64,000 nt of DNA from Litchfieldia sinesaloumensis (GCF_900156865.1 NZ_LT732529.1:2544460-2608459); one strand, 5' to 3'; positions 46,750 through 56,182 are shown, numbered from the stretch's first letter. Translations and numbers: made by a program. Notes: a model not told the origin generated them from the sequence alone.

Positions 46750-47527
46750 GTTTTCTAACTCCTAACTCACAATTTAGTGGACACGTTTTACAGCGCTCTT
46801 CGGTGCTCGTTGTTTTATAATAGAGACAACACGTTTTTCTAGTCCGTATGTTTTGTTCATATTCTGGATGAAATTCCTTTGGGCCATAATAACGTAACAA
46901 TGGATTAAAGCCTAGCTCTCCAAATAGTTCCCCATTGGCTTTCTTCAGTATATAGACAAAGTCACCTAGGATCGTTTCTCGTTTTTTATCATACTTCGGA
47001 TTTGCCAAGACTGACTCATAGAGCCAATACACATAAATTGCAATGTTTTCCCAAAGTACCTTTTTTGACAATCCAGAGTGTTTGGATACTGACATTAACA
47101 CCTCTCGAATATTCAACTGAAAAATGGCCCGAATGGTTTCGTCCCGCCATTCATCACGTGATGTAAGAGGAGCATCCACGGTCTGAATATCATAAAAATA
47201 GAATTTTGGATTCCAGTACCAGATTTCCTCTTCATCACTAGTTTCAAGCGAGACATTTTGTAATGACACATTTAATCGTTTATCTAAAATCGTCATTGCA
47301 TATAAATTGAGGACAGCGAAAAATCCGTATCGCTTCATGAACATCGATGCAGCAACCTGTATATCAGGGGCAGAAATTTTCTGCTTGATTTTATGAAGAT
47401 ATTCATTCATCTTTCCTGCCTCAAAGAGCTCAATTACTGGACTTGATAAGCTTGATTCAAGCTGCCTGTCACTAAACCTAAATTCCTTTAAGTGTCCAAT
47501 TTCCTCACCCGTAAGAAGGTTCGCCAT
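46721..47527 (-). CDS. FhuF-like siderophore-iron reductase
   Basis: A 268-residue protein whose C-terminus has C233-C234-x11-C246-x2-C249, the [2Fe-2S] pattern of FhuF-type ferric-siderophore reductases (E. coli FhuF has one residue fewer in the long gap). It should reduce Fe(III) in the cytosol to release it from the imported siderophore. It sits directly after the ABC ATPase gene yusV, 3 nt away, supporting this. Sequence outside the motif is divergent, as is usual for the family. Confidence 0.88.
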   Translation of the reverse strand: MANLLTGEEIGHLKEFRFSDRQLESSLSSPVIELFEAGKMNEYLHKIKQKISAPDIQVAASMFMKRYGFFAVLNLYAMTILDKRLNVSLQNVSLETSDEEEIWYWNPKFYFYDIQTVDAPLTSRDEWRDETIRAIFQLNIREVLMSVSKHSGLSKKVLWENIAIYVYWLYESVLANPKYDKKRETILGDFVYILKKANGELFGELGFNPLLRYYGPKEFHPEYEQNIRTRKTCCLYYKTTSTEERCKTCPLNCELGVRKHGPKNSRSS

Positions 47528-47530
47528 TAG

Positions 47531-48340
47531 CTATACCCCTACCTTGTTTAAGATACGTCTACCCTTGCCATGTGGGATACATAGAGGCGTCCCAAACAAT
47601 GGATCAATGGTTACCTCACAATTCAAACCAAACACATCTTTTACTAGACTCGCATTTACAATCAGTTCAGGCTTACCTTGCCCGTATATTTGTTTATCTT
47701 TTATTGAAACAATATGATGTGCATAGCGGCAAGCTAAGTTAAGGTCGTGTAATACCATGACAATGGTCCGTTTCTCGTTTTCGTTAAGTTCAAACAATAG
47801 ATCTAATATTTCAATTTGATGGGTCATATCTAAATACGTTGTTGGTTCATCGAGTAAGATGATATCCGTTTTTTGTGCAAGAGTCATTGCAATCCAGGCA
47901 CGTTGACGTTGCCCACCTGAGAGGGAATCAACAGTTCGTTCTGCGAATTCCAGTATATTTGTGGCTGTAAGTGCATGGTTGACCATTTTCTCGTCTTCTT
48001 CGGTCCATTGTTTAAGCCAGTTTTGATAGGGGTAACGTCCTTGTTTCACTAACTGGAGGACGGTTAAGCCTTCTGGAGCGCTTGGTCCCTGTGGAAGAAT
48101 GGCGAGCTTTCTCGCAACTTCTTTGGTTGGAAGTTTGGCTATTTTCTCTCCTTCTAAAAGAACGGCTCCATGCGTTGGCTTTAGTAGTCTCGCTAATGAA
48201 CGAAGCAGGGTTGACTTTCCACATCCATTTCCCCCGATGAAGACGGTTATTTCCCCTTTTGGTATTTCAAGCTGCAAATTTTCAATAATGATTGAGTCAC
48301 CGTACGATAAAGTTAAGTCTTCTGTTTCTAATGCAAACAT
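47531..48340 (-). CDS. yusV: Iron-siderophore ABC transporter ATPase YusV
   Basis: A 269-residue FecE-type ABC ATPase. Walker A is G36-GNGCGKST-44, signature LSGGQRQR, Walker [10 protein letters not shown]. It powers the YfiZ/YfhA permease pair; in B. subtilis YusV is the shared ATPase for several siderophore systems and is encoded apart from yfiYZ-yfhA, while here all are together. The frame opens at 48448, but GAGGGGGTACC precedes the ATG at 48338-48340. Confidence 0.93.
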   Translation of the reverse strand: MFALETEDLTLSYGDSIIIENLQLEIPKGEITVFIGGNGCGKSTLLRSLARLLKPTHGAVLLEGEKIAKLPTKEVARKLAILPQGPSAPEGLTVLQLVKQGRYPYQNWLKQWTEEDEKMVNHALTATNILEFAERTVDSLSGGQRQRAWIAMTLAQKTDIILLDEPTTYLDMTHQIEILDLLFELNENEKRTIVMVLHDLNLACRYAHHIVSIKDKQIYGQGKPELIVNASLVKDVFGLNCEVTIDPLFGTPLCIPHGKGRRILNKVGV

Positions 48341-48380
48341 GAGGTACCCCCTCTCATTCAATGTTATGGTTCTATTGTCT

Positions 48381-49439
48381 CTAGCTATTCCTACTTTTAT
48401 AAAGCAAATAGATAAAATAGGGGGCTCCAATTGCGGCAGTAAATACACCTGCCGGGACTTCCATTGGTGAAAATAAGGTCCTCCCTATTAAATCGGCTAG
48501 CATCACAAGAATTCCTCCGATAAGGGCGGCTGTGGGTAGCAATGCTCCAAAGGCTGAACCAACTAATCTCCTCGCCATATGTGGTGCCATTAGTCCCACA
48601 AATCCGATTCCACCGGCAAACGCAACCGCACTACCAGTCAATGCTGTGCTAACGAGCAATAAGACAAAACGTTGTTTTTGTACGGCACTACCTACTCCTG
48701 TTGCTAGTTCTTCACCCAGTTCCTGAATGTTTAAGGTTCTTGCGAGTATAAAGCAGAAAATCAATAAAATAATAACTACAGGACTTAGTATTTGTACATT
48801 TGCCCAGGTTGACCCATTAACAGAACCAGTAATCCAGATGTTTGCCTGACTTGCTTGATAAATCGGCCCCATTACCATGAATGTTGTCGTCAAAGCTTGG
48901 GTGAGCGCGGAAATCCCAATTCCAATTAACACAAGGCGTAGGGGAGAAACTCCATTTTTCCAAGCTAATAGATATACTAGAAACGCAACAACAGATGCCC
49001 CGATAAAAGCAGCAACAGGCATCCATTTTATACTGACGGTTAGTGCATTACTTGAGTTGGAAAAGATAGTTAAGAAGGCAACTACCGCCACAGATGCACC
49101 ACCTGTAATTCCTAAAATATCTGGAGACGCAAGTGGGTTACGAATCATTCCTTGTAAGATACTACCTGCAGCAGCTAATGCCATACCGACTAAAAAGGCA
49201 ATAATAATCCTTGGTAAACGAAACGATGTGACAACCAATTGCTCCATTCGTGAACCATATCCAAACAATGTCTTCACAACTGTAATGGGATCAATCTTCA
49301 TTTCTCCTAGACCTGTGCTTAGCAAAAATATGACAATCGATATGATCACAAGAATTAAAAATGTTACAAGTGCTTTTGTATCTAGTAAAAATGAGATTAA
49401 ATCTCTTTTTCCAAGTCGGAAAGGTTTATATTTAATCAT
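48381..49439 (-). CDS. yfhA: Iron-siderophore ABC permease (YfhA-like, FecCD family)
   Basis: A 352-residue FecCD/BtuC permease with about ten membrane segments. The coupling segment [18 protein letters not shown] and the [14 protein letters not shown] motif are clear. It pairs with the next-upstream permease; ATGA overlap (49436-49439) links the two. In B. subtilis the YfiYZ-YfhA system imports schizokinen and arthrobactin, which is the best guess here. Confidence 0.92.
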   Translation of the reverse strand: MIKYKPFRLGKRDLISFLLDTKALVTFLILVIISIVIFLLSTGLGEMKIDPITVVKTLFGYGSRMEQLVVTSFRLPRIIIAFLVGMALAAAGSILQGMIRNPLASPDILGITGGASVAVVAFLTIFSNSSNALTVSIKWMPVAAFIGASVVAFLVYLLAWKNGVSPLRLVLIGIGISALTQALTTTFMVMGPIYQASQANIWITGSVNGSTWANVQILSPVVIILLIFCFILARTLNIQELGEELATGVGSAVQKQRFVLLLVSTALTGSAVAFAGGIGFVGLMAPHMARRLVGSAFGALLPTAALIGGILVMLADLIGRTLFSPMEVPAGVFTAAIGAPYFIYLLYKSRNS

Positions 49440-50440
49440 GTTCTACGAAACCCCTTTCTTGCCACATAAATAAAGAAAGGGGTTCCTATTAATGCTGTCA
49501 TAACTCCTACAGGAACCTCTTCTGGCATAACGATATATCTAGCAGAAATATCGGCTAGCAAAAGTAAAATACCCCCTAGAACACCGCAAAACGGGAGAAT
49601 CCAACGATGATCTACTCCAACTAATGCCCTTGCAAGATGGGGGATGATGATTCCAATGAATCCAATAGGCCCTGCAACAGCAACCGCTCCGCCTGCTAGT
49701 AGAATGATTGTAAGAGCCGTTAAGAGCTTTACTGTTCCTGTCCGTTGACCTAACCCCTTCGCCACTTCCTCACCCATCGTTAAAATATTGATTTTATTGG
49801 CTAGGAGAAGGGAAGTAATCCAGGCCACGGCTAAATACGGAAGAACGCTTGTAAGCATTTCAAGCTTTCTTCCCTGTATAGAACCTGCAAGCCAAAATAA
49901 AACTTGGTCTAATGCCATCTCATCGATGACCAGTAGTCCCTGAGTAAATGAAGAAAACATAGCAGCCATTGCGGCCCCTGCTAATGTTAATTTCATCGGT
50001 GTGAGACCTTCACGTCCAAGCGAACCGATAAAATATACGATAAAAGCTGCAACTGCAGCACCAAAAAATGCAATCCATGTGAAGGCTTGTAAAGAATTAA
50101 TTGAAAAAATGGATACTGCGGCTACGATAAAAAAACCCGCTCCCGCATTTACACCAAAAATACCTGGTGATGCTAGCGGATTCTTTGTTAGTGCCTGCAT
50201 TAAGGCCCCGGCAATGCCCAAACTCGCCCCAACAGCTGCGGCAATTAGAGCACGTGGTAGACGAATTGTTTCAATAATAATATGTTCATTGGAGCCGTTA
50301 AAAGCAGTAAACGTTTGATATGCCATTTGCCATGAGGTATCCGTATATCCGTAAACAATACTTGCACCCATCGAAATAAGTAATAACAGTATTCCAATTA
50401 TAAGTCCTACACATTTTGTTTGATTCGTTTTCAAAATCAT
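49436..50440 (-). CDS. yfiZ: Iron-siderophore ABC permease (YfiZ-like, FecCD family)
   Basis: A 334-residue FecCD permease with the NPLASPGIFGVNAGAG and GPIGFIGIIIPHLARALVG motifs. First gene of yfiZ-yfhA-yusV-fhuF-yusU. The frame opens at 50497; I take the ATG at 50438-50440 after AAGGAG. The promoter is at 50698-50726 with a Fur box upstream. Confidence 0.92.
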   Translation of the reverse strand: MILKTNQTKCVGLIIGILLLLISMGASIVYGYTDTSWQMAYQTFTAFNGSNEHIIIETIRLPRALIAAAVGASLGIAGALMQALTKNPLASPGIFGVNAGAGFFIVAAVSIFSINSLQAFTWIAFFGAAVAAFIVYFIGSLGREGLTPMKLTLAGAAMAAMFSSFTQGLLVIDEMALDQVLFWLAGSIQGRKLEMLTSVLPYLAVAWITSLLLANKINILTMGEEVAKGLGQRTGTVKLLTALTIILLAGGAVAVAGPIGFIGIIIPHLARALVGVDHRWILPFCGVLGGILLLLADISARYIVMPEEVPVGVMTALIGTPFFIYVARKGFRRT

Positions 50441-50697
50441 TATCGTTATAACTCCTTGATTGTTAAAAGTGCAGGGTGACACCGCCTTAGCTGACATCTA
50501 TAAGTTAAATCCCCATCTCTTAAAAGCATTTAACTCGTGAACTCTAACGCCGTGTCAGAACTACATTTTTAGAAAGACATGTATGACATTTATTAAACAT
50601 GTTTATGTTAATAATATGTTTATATCTAGGCTTTACTTTACCCATGCCATCTTATACATAGCTTAAACAGCAATGATCGAAATCCTATTCCTCTTTT

Positions 50698-50726
50698 AGT
50701 CTATTGGAAGTAAAAATTGTTGTCAA
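50698..50726 (-). promoter_or_regulatory. Promoter of the yfiZ operon
   Basis: On the minus strand there is TTGACA, a 17-nt spacer and TAGACT. A Fur box lies just upstream at 50733-50747. Confidence 0.65.
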
Positions 50727-50732
50727 ACTAAA

Positions 50733-50747
50733 TGAAAATTATTCTCA
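50733..50747. promoter_or_regulatory. Fur box 1
   Basis: TGAAAATTATTCTCA fits the 7-1-7 Fur pattern TGATAATNATTATCA with two mismatches. It lies next to the -35 of the yfiZ promoter. Confidence 0.75.
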
Positions 50748-50755
50748 TTTATATA

Positions 50756-50784
50756 TTGACTACATAACCAAATCACTCTATCAT
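50756..50784 (+). promoter_or_regulatory. Promoter of yfiY
   Basis: TTGACT, a 17-nt spacer and TATCAT; the Fur box at 50795-50809 would cover the transcription start. Confidence 0.7.
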
Positions 50785-50794
50785 TATAAGTAAT

Positions 50795-50809
50795 TGAAAA
50801 TCATTATCA
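50795..50809. promoter_or_regulatory. Fur box 2
   Basis: TGAAAATCATTATCA matches the 7-1-7 Fur consensus with one mismatch and lies at the expected start point of yfiY. Confidence 0.85.
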
Positions 50810-50828
50810 ATTAACAGGAGGATACAAG

Positions 50829-51809
50829 ATGAACTTTAGAAAAATGGCATTTCATGGATTTCTAACATTGGCTTTCTTATCACTTCTTTTAGCTGCTTGT
50901 GGTGAAGCAGATAATACCGATAAAGGAAATCATGCAGCAAATCCAGAGGGTGAAAATACATACACAGTTGAACATGCAATGGGTACTACACCTATTAGCA
51001 AACAACCTGAACGAGTTGTTATTTTAACAAATGAGGGAACTGAGGCCCTGTTAGCAATGGGCGTTAAACCTGTTGGCGCTGTTCGTTCTTGGATTGGCGA
51101 CCCTTGGTATGACCATATTGAGGAACAAATGGAAGGTGTCGAGGTCGTAGGAGAAGAAAGCAATGTAAATATTGAAGCTATTGCTGCACTTGAGCCAGAT
51201 TTAATTATCGGCAATAAGATGCGTCAAGAAAATATTTATGAGCAACTAAAGGCTATCGCTCCAACTGTTTTTGCTGAAGATTTACGTGGGGATTGGCAAA
51301 AGAATTTTACTCTTTATTCAAAAGCAATCAATAAAGAAGAAAAAGGTAAAGAAATTCTTGCTGAATTCGAAGATCATTTGAATGAAGTGAAGGAGAAGAT
51401 TAACACAGATACTGAAGTATCAGTCGTTCGATTTATGGAAGGCAGAACGCGAATTTACTATACGGATTCTTTTTCAGGTGTCATATTTGAGCAGTTAGGC
51501 TTGAAACGACCTCAACAACAGGTTGATTTATTTGCAGAAAATCCTGATGATCAATTTGTACGAGAAGTTGACCAAGAGAAAATCCCTTTAATGGACGGGG
51601 ACGTTATTTTCTATTTCACCTATGAGACAGGTAGTGGTGAAGCTACTAAGGTTGAAGAAGAATGGACAAACAATCCCCTTTGGAAAGGGTTAAATGCTGT
51701 TAAAGAAGAAAATGACCACAAAGTTAGTGACCCGATTTGGAATACGGCTGGTGGCGTTTTAGCAGCTAACCTAATGCTCGATGATATTGAGAAATATTTG
51801 GCAGAGTAA
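50829..51809 (+). CDS. yfiY: Iron-siderophore-binding lipoprotein (YfiY-like)
   Basis: A 326-residue class III substrate-binding lipoprotein. The lipobox is LLAAC with C24. The FecB-fold segments PERVVILTNEGTEALLAMG and NIEAIAALEPDLIIG are clear. It delivers ferric siderophore to YfiZ-YfhA. It is divergently transcribed from the permease operon with a Fur box at each promoter. The ATG follows AACAGGAGGATACAAG. Confidence 0.94.
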   Translation: MNFRKMAFHGFLTLAFLSLLLAACGEADNTDKGNHAANPEGENTYTVEHAMGTTPISKQPERVVILTNEGTEALLAMGVKPVGAVRSWIGDPWYDHIEEQMEGVEVVGEESNVNIEAIAALEPDLIIGNKMRQENIYEQLKAIAPTVFAEDLRGDWQKNFTLYSKAINKEEKGKEILAEFEDHLNEVKEKINTDTEVSVVRFMEGRTRIYYTDSFSGVIFEQLGLKRPQQQVDLFAENPDDQFVREVDQEKIPLMDGDVIFYFTYETGSGEATKVEEEWTNNPLWKGLNAVKEENDHKVSDPIWNTAGGVLAANLMLDDIEKYLAE

Positions 51810-51812
51810 CCA

Positions 51813-51840
51813 TTAAGCTCCCACTTTTGTGGGAGCTTAA
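51813..51840. repeat. Hairpin repeat, copy 1
   Basis: A perfect 12-bp stem, TTAAGCTCCCAC/GTGGGAGCTTAA, with a TTTT loop just after yfiY. It lacks a T tract. The 25-bp stretch 51815-51839 recurs exactly at 52039-52063. Confidence 0.75.
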
Positions 51841-51842
51841 TG

Positions 51843-51886
51843 GTGTAGACAAAGTCAATCTTGACTTTGTCTACACTCATTTTTCA
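51843..51886 (+). terminator. Long hairpin terminator after yfiY
   Basis: A 16-bp stem, GTGTAGACAAAGTCAA/TTGACTTTGTCTACAC, followed by TCATTTTTC. Confidence 0.7.
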
Positions 51887-51912
51887 AACAATACTAGTAA
51901 GAATTGCTTTCC

Positions 51913-52038
51913 CAGACTGACTTGAAAGTGCTTGTCATACAAGGCGCGCAGCCGATCGAAGACGCGAATAGAAGTTGTCTTCATGAGCTCAACGAGAGAG
52001 GCAAGCAACGAAGTATGCGAGCGTTTGTCAACAGTCTG
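51913..52038. repeat. Long imperfect-hairpin element, MITE-like
   Basis: Terminal inverted repeats about 26 bp long with mismatches: CAGACTGACTTGAAAGTGCT (from 51913) against the complement of the right end CAGTCTG (52032-52038) and GTATGCGAGCG. An inner hairpin GAAGAC/GTCTTC lies at 51958-51982. It has no coding frame. It stands between two copies of the same 25-bp hairpin sequence. It could be a small mobile palindromic element or a structured RNA. Confidence 0.6.
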
Positions 52039-52063
52039 AAGCTCCCACTTTTGTGGGAGCTTA
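52039..52063. repeat. Hairpin repeat, copy 2
   Basis: Exact second copy of the 25-bp hairpin seen after yfiY (AAGCTCCCAC/GTGGGAGCTT). It lies just before the stop of the oppositely oriented oxidoreductase gene. Confidence 0.75.
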
Positions 52064-52069
52064 TTGTTA

Positions 52070-53014
52070 TTATATTGCTCTTAGCTTCTCTAAAATAACC
52101 TGAGCATCATATCCGTCCTTAAATGTATACAATCGATTTTCTTTTCCTTCAATGGCTGCAACAAGATGATCGAGAAGCGTAGATTGAATTTCAGTAGTAT
52201 GAATTGGCTGAATCCCCTCACCTAGTTTACCACCCTCGAGCTTCCCCCAATCTACTAGAGAGAGGGTCCCTTCTGTCCCATATGCGGTGTATGCAATTCT
52301 TTCGGATCCAGCGATTTGACTAATCCCATTAATTAAAAATGGTGTTCCGTTTACTTCTAATGATCCGATAACACCCGTTTCACATTTGGATTCATCTTCA
52401 GGAAGCTCTAACACACTATTTAAATGGGTAATCTCACCGAAGATTCGTTGAGTAAGCTGAATAAAATGCACTCCTACCTCAAGTACAAATCCACCTTGTT
52501 CTCTTCCAGCAACCCAATCATTTTGTTGCCATAAACGCGGCCAATTAGGGAAATTCATTGATAATTCTAGCTTTCTAAGGTTTCCTATGTATCCTTGCTT
52601 GATTAATTTTTCAAATGTATTTGCAGGACTGCTATAATTAAGTGGAAAATTCATTGCGTGAATGATTCCACCTTGTTTTGCTCTTTCATACATTTCTTTA
52701 GCCTCTTCAAGTGAATTTGCAAGTGGTTTCTCACATAATAAATGAATTCCTTTCTCTATTACATCGATTGCAACAGCATGATGAAATTTAGGTGGAACTG
52801 CAATATAGACGAGATCTAACTCCTCATTCGCTAGCAGCTCCTTGTGGTTAGCATACCAATGGACTCCTCCAAGTTTCTTTGCCATAGACATTGCCCGCTC
52901 TTTATTTGTATCAACTACTGCTGTAACTTCTGTGTTTTTGTGTGCAGTAAAAGCTTGGATTAGTCTTTCTCCAATTGCCCCTAGTCCAATTACTCCGATT
53001 TTTAAAAGGGTCAT
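52070..53014 (-). CDS. Gfo/Idh/MocA-family oxidoreductase
   Basis: A 314-residue NAD(P)-dependent oxidoreductase. The Rossmann motif GLGAIGERL is near residue 10, and CEKPLA carries the conserved lysine of this family. The C-terminal alpha/beta sheet domain is typical. Members act on sugars, inositol or related hydroxy compounds; the substrate cannot be told here. It is alone on the minus strand. The ATG follows AGAGGTAAA. Confidence 0.88.
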   Translation of the reverse strand: MTLLKIGVIGLGAIGERLIQAFTAHKNTEVTAVVDTNKERAMSMAKKLGGVHWYANHKELLANEELDLVYIAVPPKFHHAVAIDVIEKGIHLLCEKPLANSLEEAKEMYERAKQGGIIHAMNFPLNYSSPANTFEKLIKQGYIGNLRKLELSMNFPNWPRLWQQNDWVAGREQGGFVLEVGVHFIQLTQRIFGEITHLNSVLELPEDESKCETGVIGSLEVNGTPFLINGISQIAGSERIAYTAYGTEGTLSLVDWGKLEGGKLGEGIQPIHTTEIQSTLLDHLVAAIEGKENRLYTFKDGYDAQVILEKLRAI

Positions 53015-53078
53015 TTTACCTCTCTCCTCTCTCTTTTTCCATTATAAAGACACTCTTTCTAATCGTCTATTTTGGCAC

Positions 53079-53117
53079 AAAAATAGCCCCCTTCCAAACA
53101 GAGCTTGAAGGGGGCTA
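53079..53117 (-). terminator. Terminator of the SDR gene
   Basis: A perfect 11-bp stem, TAGCCCCCTTC/GAAGGGGGCTA, followed on the minus strand by TTTTTG. Confidence 0.9.
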
Positions 53118-53120
53118 AGA

Positions 53121-53876
53121 TTATACAAATGATTTTATATCATATACATGACCATTGATAAGCTCTTGATTAAAGATAAGGTCTAAGATAACACCTGCAA
53201 CGAATTCAGGTGATCGTAGCATACCTTTTTCATTAAACTCAATAAATTGCTCAACCTCTGTAAAATCCTCTTGCTTTGTTTTTCGAATAACTGATTGCAT
53301 TTCCGTATCCATAACACCTGGTGAAAATGAGAGAATTGTTACAGGATGCTCGGCTGATTCCTGCTCCAACCCTACAGATTTTGTAAACATATCAATTCCT
53401 GCTTTGGACGTTGAGTAAGCCGTCCAGCCATGTCTTGCACGGTTTGCAGCACCTGATGAGATATTCACAATCACCTTTTTTGTTGCAAAAGAGGCCGTGT
53501 GACGGATAAAGTATGTACTTAAGAGCATTGGTGCTAACAAATTAACATGAATGTTCTCTGTTAATTCTTTAGGACTTGCCTTTCCTACTGGTTTAATTGG
53601 GTCAATCATACCTGCGTTATTCACCAAGTAAATCCCTTCAGCGTTTGAAAAATCAATTGATGAAAAAATTCGTTCCATTATTTTTTCTATCTCTTCAGTC
53701 CTTTGAAGGTCACAAGAAAAATAATAGAGATTAACTCCTTTTTCGGATGCTAATTCTTTTAGTTCATTGTTTTGCTTTCTAGAAATACAAAATAAGGTGT
53801 GTTTCTTGTCCATGATTTGGTTAACAATGGATTCTCCTAGTCCCCTTGAGGTTCCGGTAATAATAAAATATTTCAA
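53121..53876 (-). CDS. Short-chain dehydrogenase, YueD/benzil reductase-like
   Basis: A 251-residue classical SDR. TGTSRGLG binds NADP(H), VNNAG stabilises the sheet, and the catalytic residues are S in NISSGAA, Y154 and K158. It resembles YueD (benzil reductase) and sepiapterin reductase. The frame opens at GTG 53885, but AGGAG lies eight nucleotides before the TTG at 53874-53876. The physiological substrate is unknown. Confidence 0.87.
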   Translation of the reverse strand: MKYFIITGTSRGLGESIVNQIMDKKHTLFCISRKQNNELKELASEKGVNLYYFSCDLQRTEEIEKIMERIFSSIDFSNAEGIYLVNNAGMIDPIKPVGKASPKELTENIHVNLLAPMLLSTYFIRHTASFATKKVIVNISSGAANRARHGWTAYSTSKAGIDMFTKSVGLEQESAEHPVTILSFSPGVMDTEMQSVIRKTKQEDFTEVEQFIEFNEKGMLRSPEFVAGVILDLIFNQELINGHVYDIKSFV

Positions 53877-53970
53877 ATAAGACACTCCTATTAACTTTTA
53901 TCTATTCTATATACGAAAAGTATATCATACCCCGAAAATAAAATACCTAAAATTAAGCAACTACCCTTTT

Positions 53971-55056
53971 TTACTCAATAATACCGGTCTCTGTCAAGAT
54001 GACTTTAGAATGAACCTCAACTTTTATAGAAGGATAATCCACCTCCCATTGTTCATTATCAAAATCACGTAGTGAATGTCTGGCCATATAGCCAAGACCA
54101 ACTGGATCAATATTCATTTTTTGAAAACTCCCTAGCATCTCTTCGCATTTCTCTTTAATGGTGGTTTCGAGTTCATTTATAATCTGGCTAATGATCTTTG
54201 GATTTGTTCTCTGTCCTGAATACTCGCTCAGGACTCCTCTGAATTTAATCGATATGTTCACTTTAGGTACACCGTCTACTTCTTCTACAAGTACCTTCCT
54301 TTTTGTAGAAATACGCTTGATAGACGCGAAATCATCGCTTCCCTTTAAACTTAAGGTATAAGATCCTTCACCATAGTTTTGTACCATCGACTTAAAGAAA
54401 AACAATTCAGGTTCGGGAATTTGTGAAACCAATCTTCCATCTTGGAACAACCCGATTCCCACGATTTCTACCTTGTCGTCATCAAGTAATTTAATAATGG
54501 GTAGATATGGGTCCATCCCCTTTGCATAATGTCGAAACATAAAGATATGAAGATCCGAATTAGGAACATCTCGTTTATTCATATTATTTTCAATGATTGT
54601 AGAAAGATATTCCCCTGTCCCCCGGTTTCCTAAATTCTTCTCTAACACCTCACTCGTTTTTCCCTCTACAATCGCTAATAACAATTTTGAACCTATACTA
54701 GCATCGCGTTGGAGGGCATCAACGTACCGTAAGATTCCTTTTTTGGCAAGCTCATCCTCATACAAAGCAACGCGAATTCCCCCTGTTACTAAAGGATCGG
54801 CTGCTTTTTTTTGTAGAACATTCATGATTTCCTTTGCTAAAACAGATTCATCTGTGAAGCTCGTATTTTCTATGCTCTTATCGGCTTTAAATACAGGTAT
54901 CACAGCTGTTCCCCTAACCTTTTGACCCTCTGCCCTATCAATCCCAACGGCCGCAACAATATTCACTTCATCAATAATTTCCTGTCTTACTCTGCCATAT
55001 ATTATTGTTACAACCGCAATTACAACTATCGTAATTCCAATTAGAATCTTCTTCAT
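53971..55056 (-). CDS. gerC: Ger(x)C-family germination protein, lacking lipobox cysteine
   Basis: A 361-residue GerC-family subunit of a nutrient germinant receptor in the spore inner membrane. Three-domain GerC features are seen, including the VNIVAAVGIDRAEG segment after the N-terminal membrane stretch. Typical GerC proteins are lipoproteins with a GCWD-type lipobox; here the equivalent region reads IIYGRVRQEIIDEV with no cysteine, so it would be an ordinary membrane-anchored protein. The ATGA overlap with gerB is present. Stop at 53971 with no clear terminator. Confidence 0.88.
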   Translation of the reverse strand: MKKILIGITIVVIAVVTIIYGRVRQEIIDEVNIVAAVGIDRAEGQKVRGTAVIPVFKADKSIENTSFTDESVLAKEIMNVLQKKAADPLVTGGIRVALYEDELAKKGILRYVDALQRDASIGSKLLLAIVEGKTSEVLEKNLGNRGTGEYLSTIIENNMNKRDVPNSDLHIFMFRHYAKGMDPYLPIIKLLDDDKVEIVGIGLFQDGRLVSQIPEPELFFFKSMVQNYGEGSYTLSLKGSDDFASIKRISTKRKVLVEEVDGVPKVNISIKFRGVLSEYSGQRTNPKIISQIINELETTIKEKCEEMLGSFQKMNIDPVGLGYMARHSLRDFDNEQWEVDYPSIKVEVHSKVILTETGIIE

Positions 55057-56141
55057 TTTTTCTCCCTCAGTTTCCGAATAGCTAGTGTGATAACAAAGAG
55101 AACCGGAATATAACCAAAGACATAATAGAGACCAAACATGGCCATATATTCATTAAGCATTTCGATATGCTGACGTGTTTTAAAAAAACTGGTTGCTACT
55201 AAAACCAATGGTAAGATGAAAAATAATACCTTTCGTTGTTTAACCGATAGTATTCGTTTAACCCCTCTACTGGCACCCCAGATTGCTAGGCAAATATTCG
55301 GCAGGATTACAAGAAACCATGTTGCGATTCCCACATACTCAAATCTTTCTACAAAAGGCATGACAATTACTTTAAACATGGACAGCGTTGCCCATATCTT
55401 TTTATCAAGTTGACCAGCACTATAAAATAAAACAGCTACTAGGGCTGCAAACATATAAACTAAAGTCGTTGCTAAAACTCCCAAATGAGCCCACTTTTGC
55501 GACTTTGCTGGATTTTTGATAAATGGATAGTAAATCAACAGTAGTTCGAACCCTAGAATACTTAGAGTCATATCCTTTGCCGCCTTTACCATTTCGAGGA
55601 AGGAATGATTCAAGATGGGAAATAAATTTCGCACTTGAGCATCTTCTAATGGGAAGACGACAAATAGGTAGATATATGCTGGAAATACGACACTAAAAAA
55701 ACAAATACCCGCTACGGTTCTAAATCCGCCAGTAATAATGTAGTAAACAAGAACCATCGTAAAAAAACCAAAAACCCATCCTTTAAATTCTGGAAATATC
55801 CAGACCTGTACAACCTCTATATAAGTCCGTAAAACAGTCACCGCCATCGTGAAGAGGTAGATACAAAATAAGAGGCTAAAAAAACCTCCTAGCCATTTTC
55901 CAAAAACCTCTCTATGTACATCGATAATATCCCCGTTTGAATGATTAAGGATTTTATAAATCATCCAAACAATGATATGTACCGCAATTCCTGCAAAGAT
56001 GACAGCAATCCAACTATCATAACCTGCTGATTTAGCAATGATTCGTTGGAAACCAAGCATCCCCACCCCTACTTGCATGGAGTGAATTAAGAAAAATACC
56101 AAGTAAGGCGAAACTAAAAATTTTTCTTTAATCTTAACCAT
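55053..56141 (-). CDS. gerB: GerB-family germination permease
   Basis: A 362-residue spore-germination permease of the APC superfamily, with ten membrane segments. It starts MVKIKEKFLVSPYLVFF and has the conserved GVGMLGF region in the first segment. It probably binds the germinant. The frame opens at 56162; AAGGAG precedes the ATG at 56139-56141. Middle gene of gerA-gerB-gerC. Confidence 0.92.
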   Translation of the reverse strand: MVKIKEKFLVSPYLVFFLIHSMQVGVGMLGFQRIIAKSAGYDSWIAVIFAGIAVHIIVWMIYKILNHSNGDIIDVHREVFGKWLGGFFSLLFCIYLFTMAVTVLRTYIEVVQVWIFPEFKGWVFGFFTMVLVYYIITGGFRTVAGICFFSVVFPAYIYLFVVFPLEDAQVRNLFPILNHSFLEMVKAAKDMTLSILGFELLLIYYPFIKNPAKSQKWAHLGVLATTLVYMFAALVAVLFYSAGQLDKKIWATLSMFKVIVMPFVERFEYVGIATWFLVILPNICLAIWGASRGVKRILSVKQRKVLFFILPLVLVATSFFKTRQHIEMLNEYMAMFGLYYVFGYIPVLFVITLAIRKLREKK

Positions 56142-56182
56142 AGCTGCAACTCCTTGTATCAAATGCGTCTAATAGGTAAGGT

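Noticed and set aside
48877-49473. 198-aa frame opposite the yfhA permease
   Set aside because: Shadow of the permease; the composition is the antisense of hydrophobic codons.
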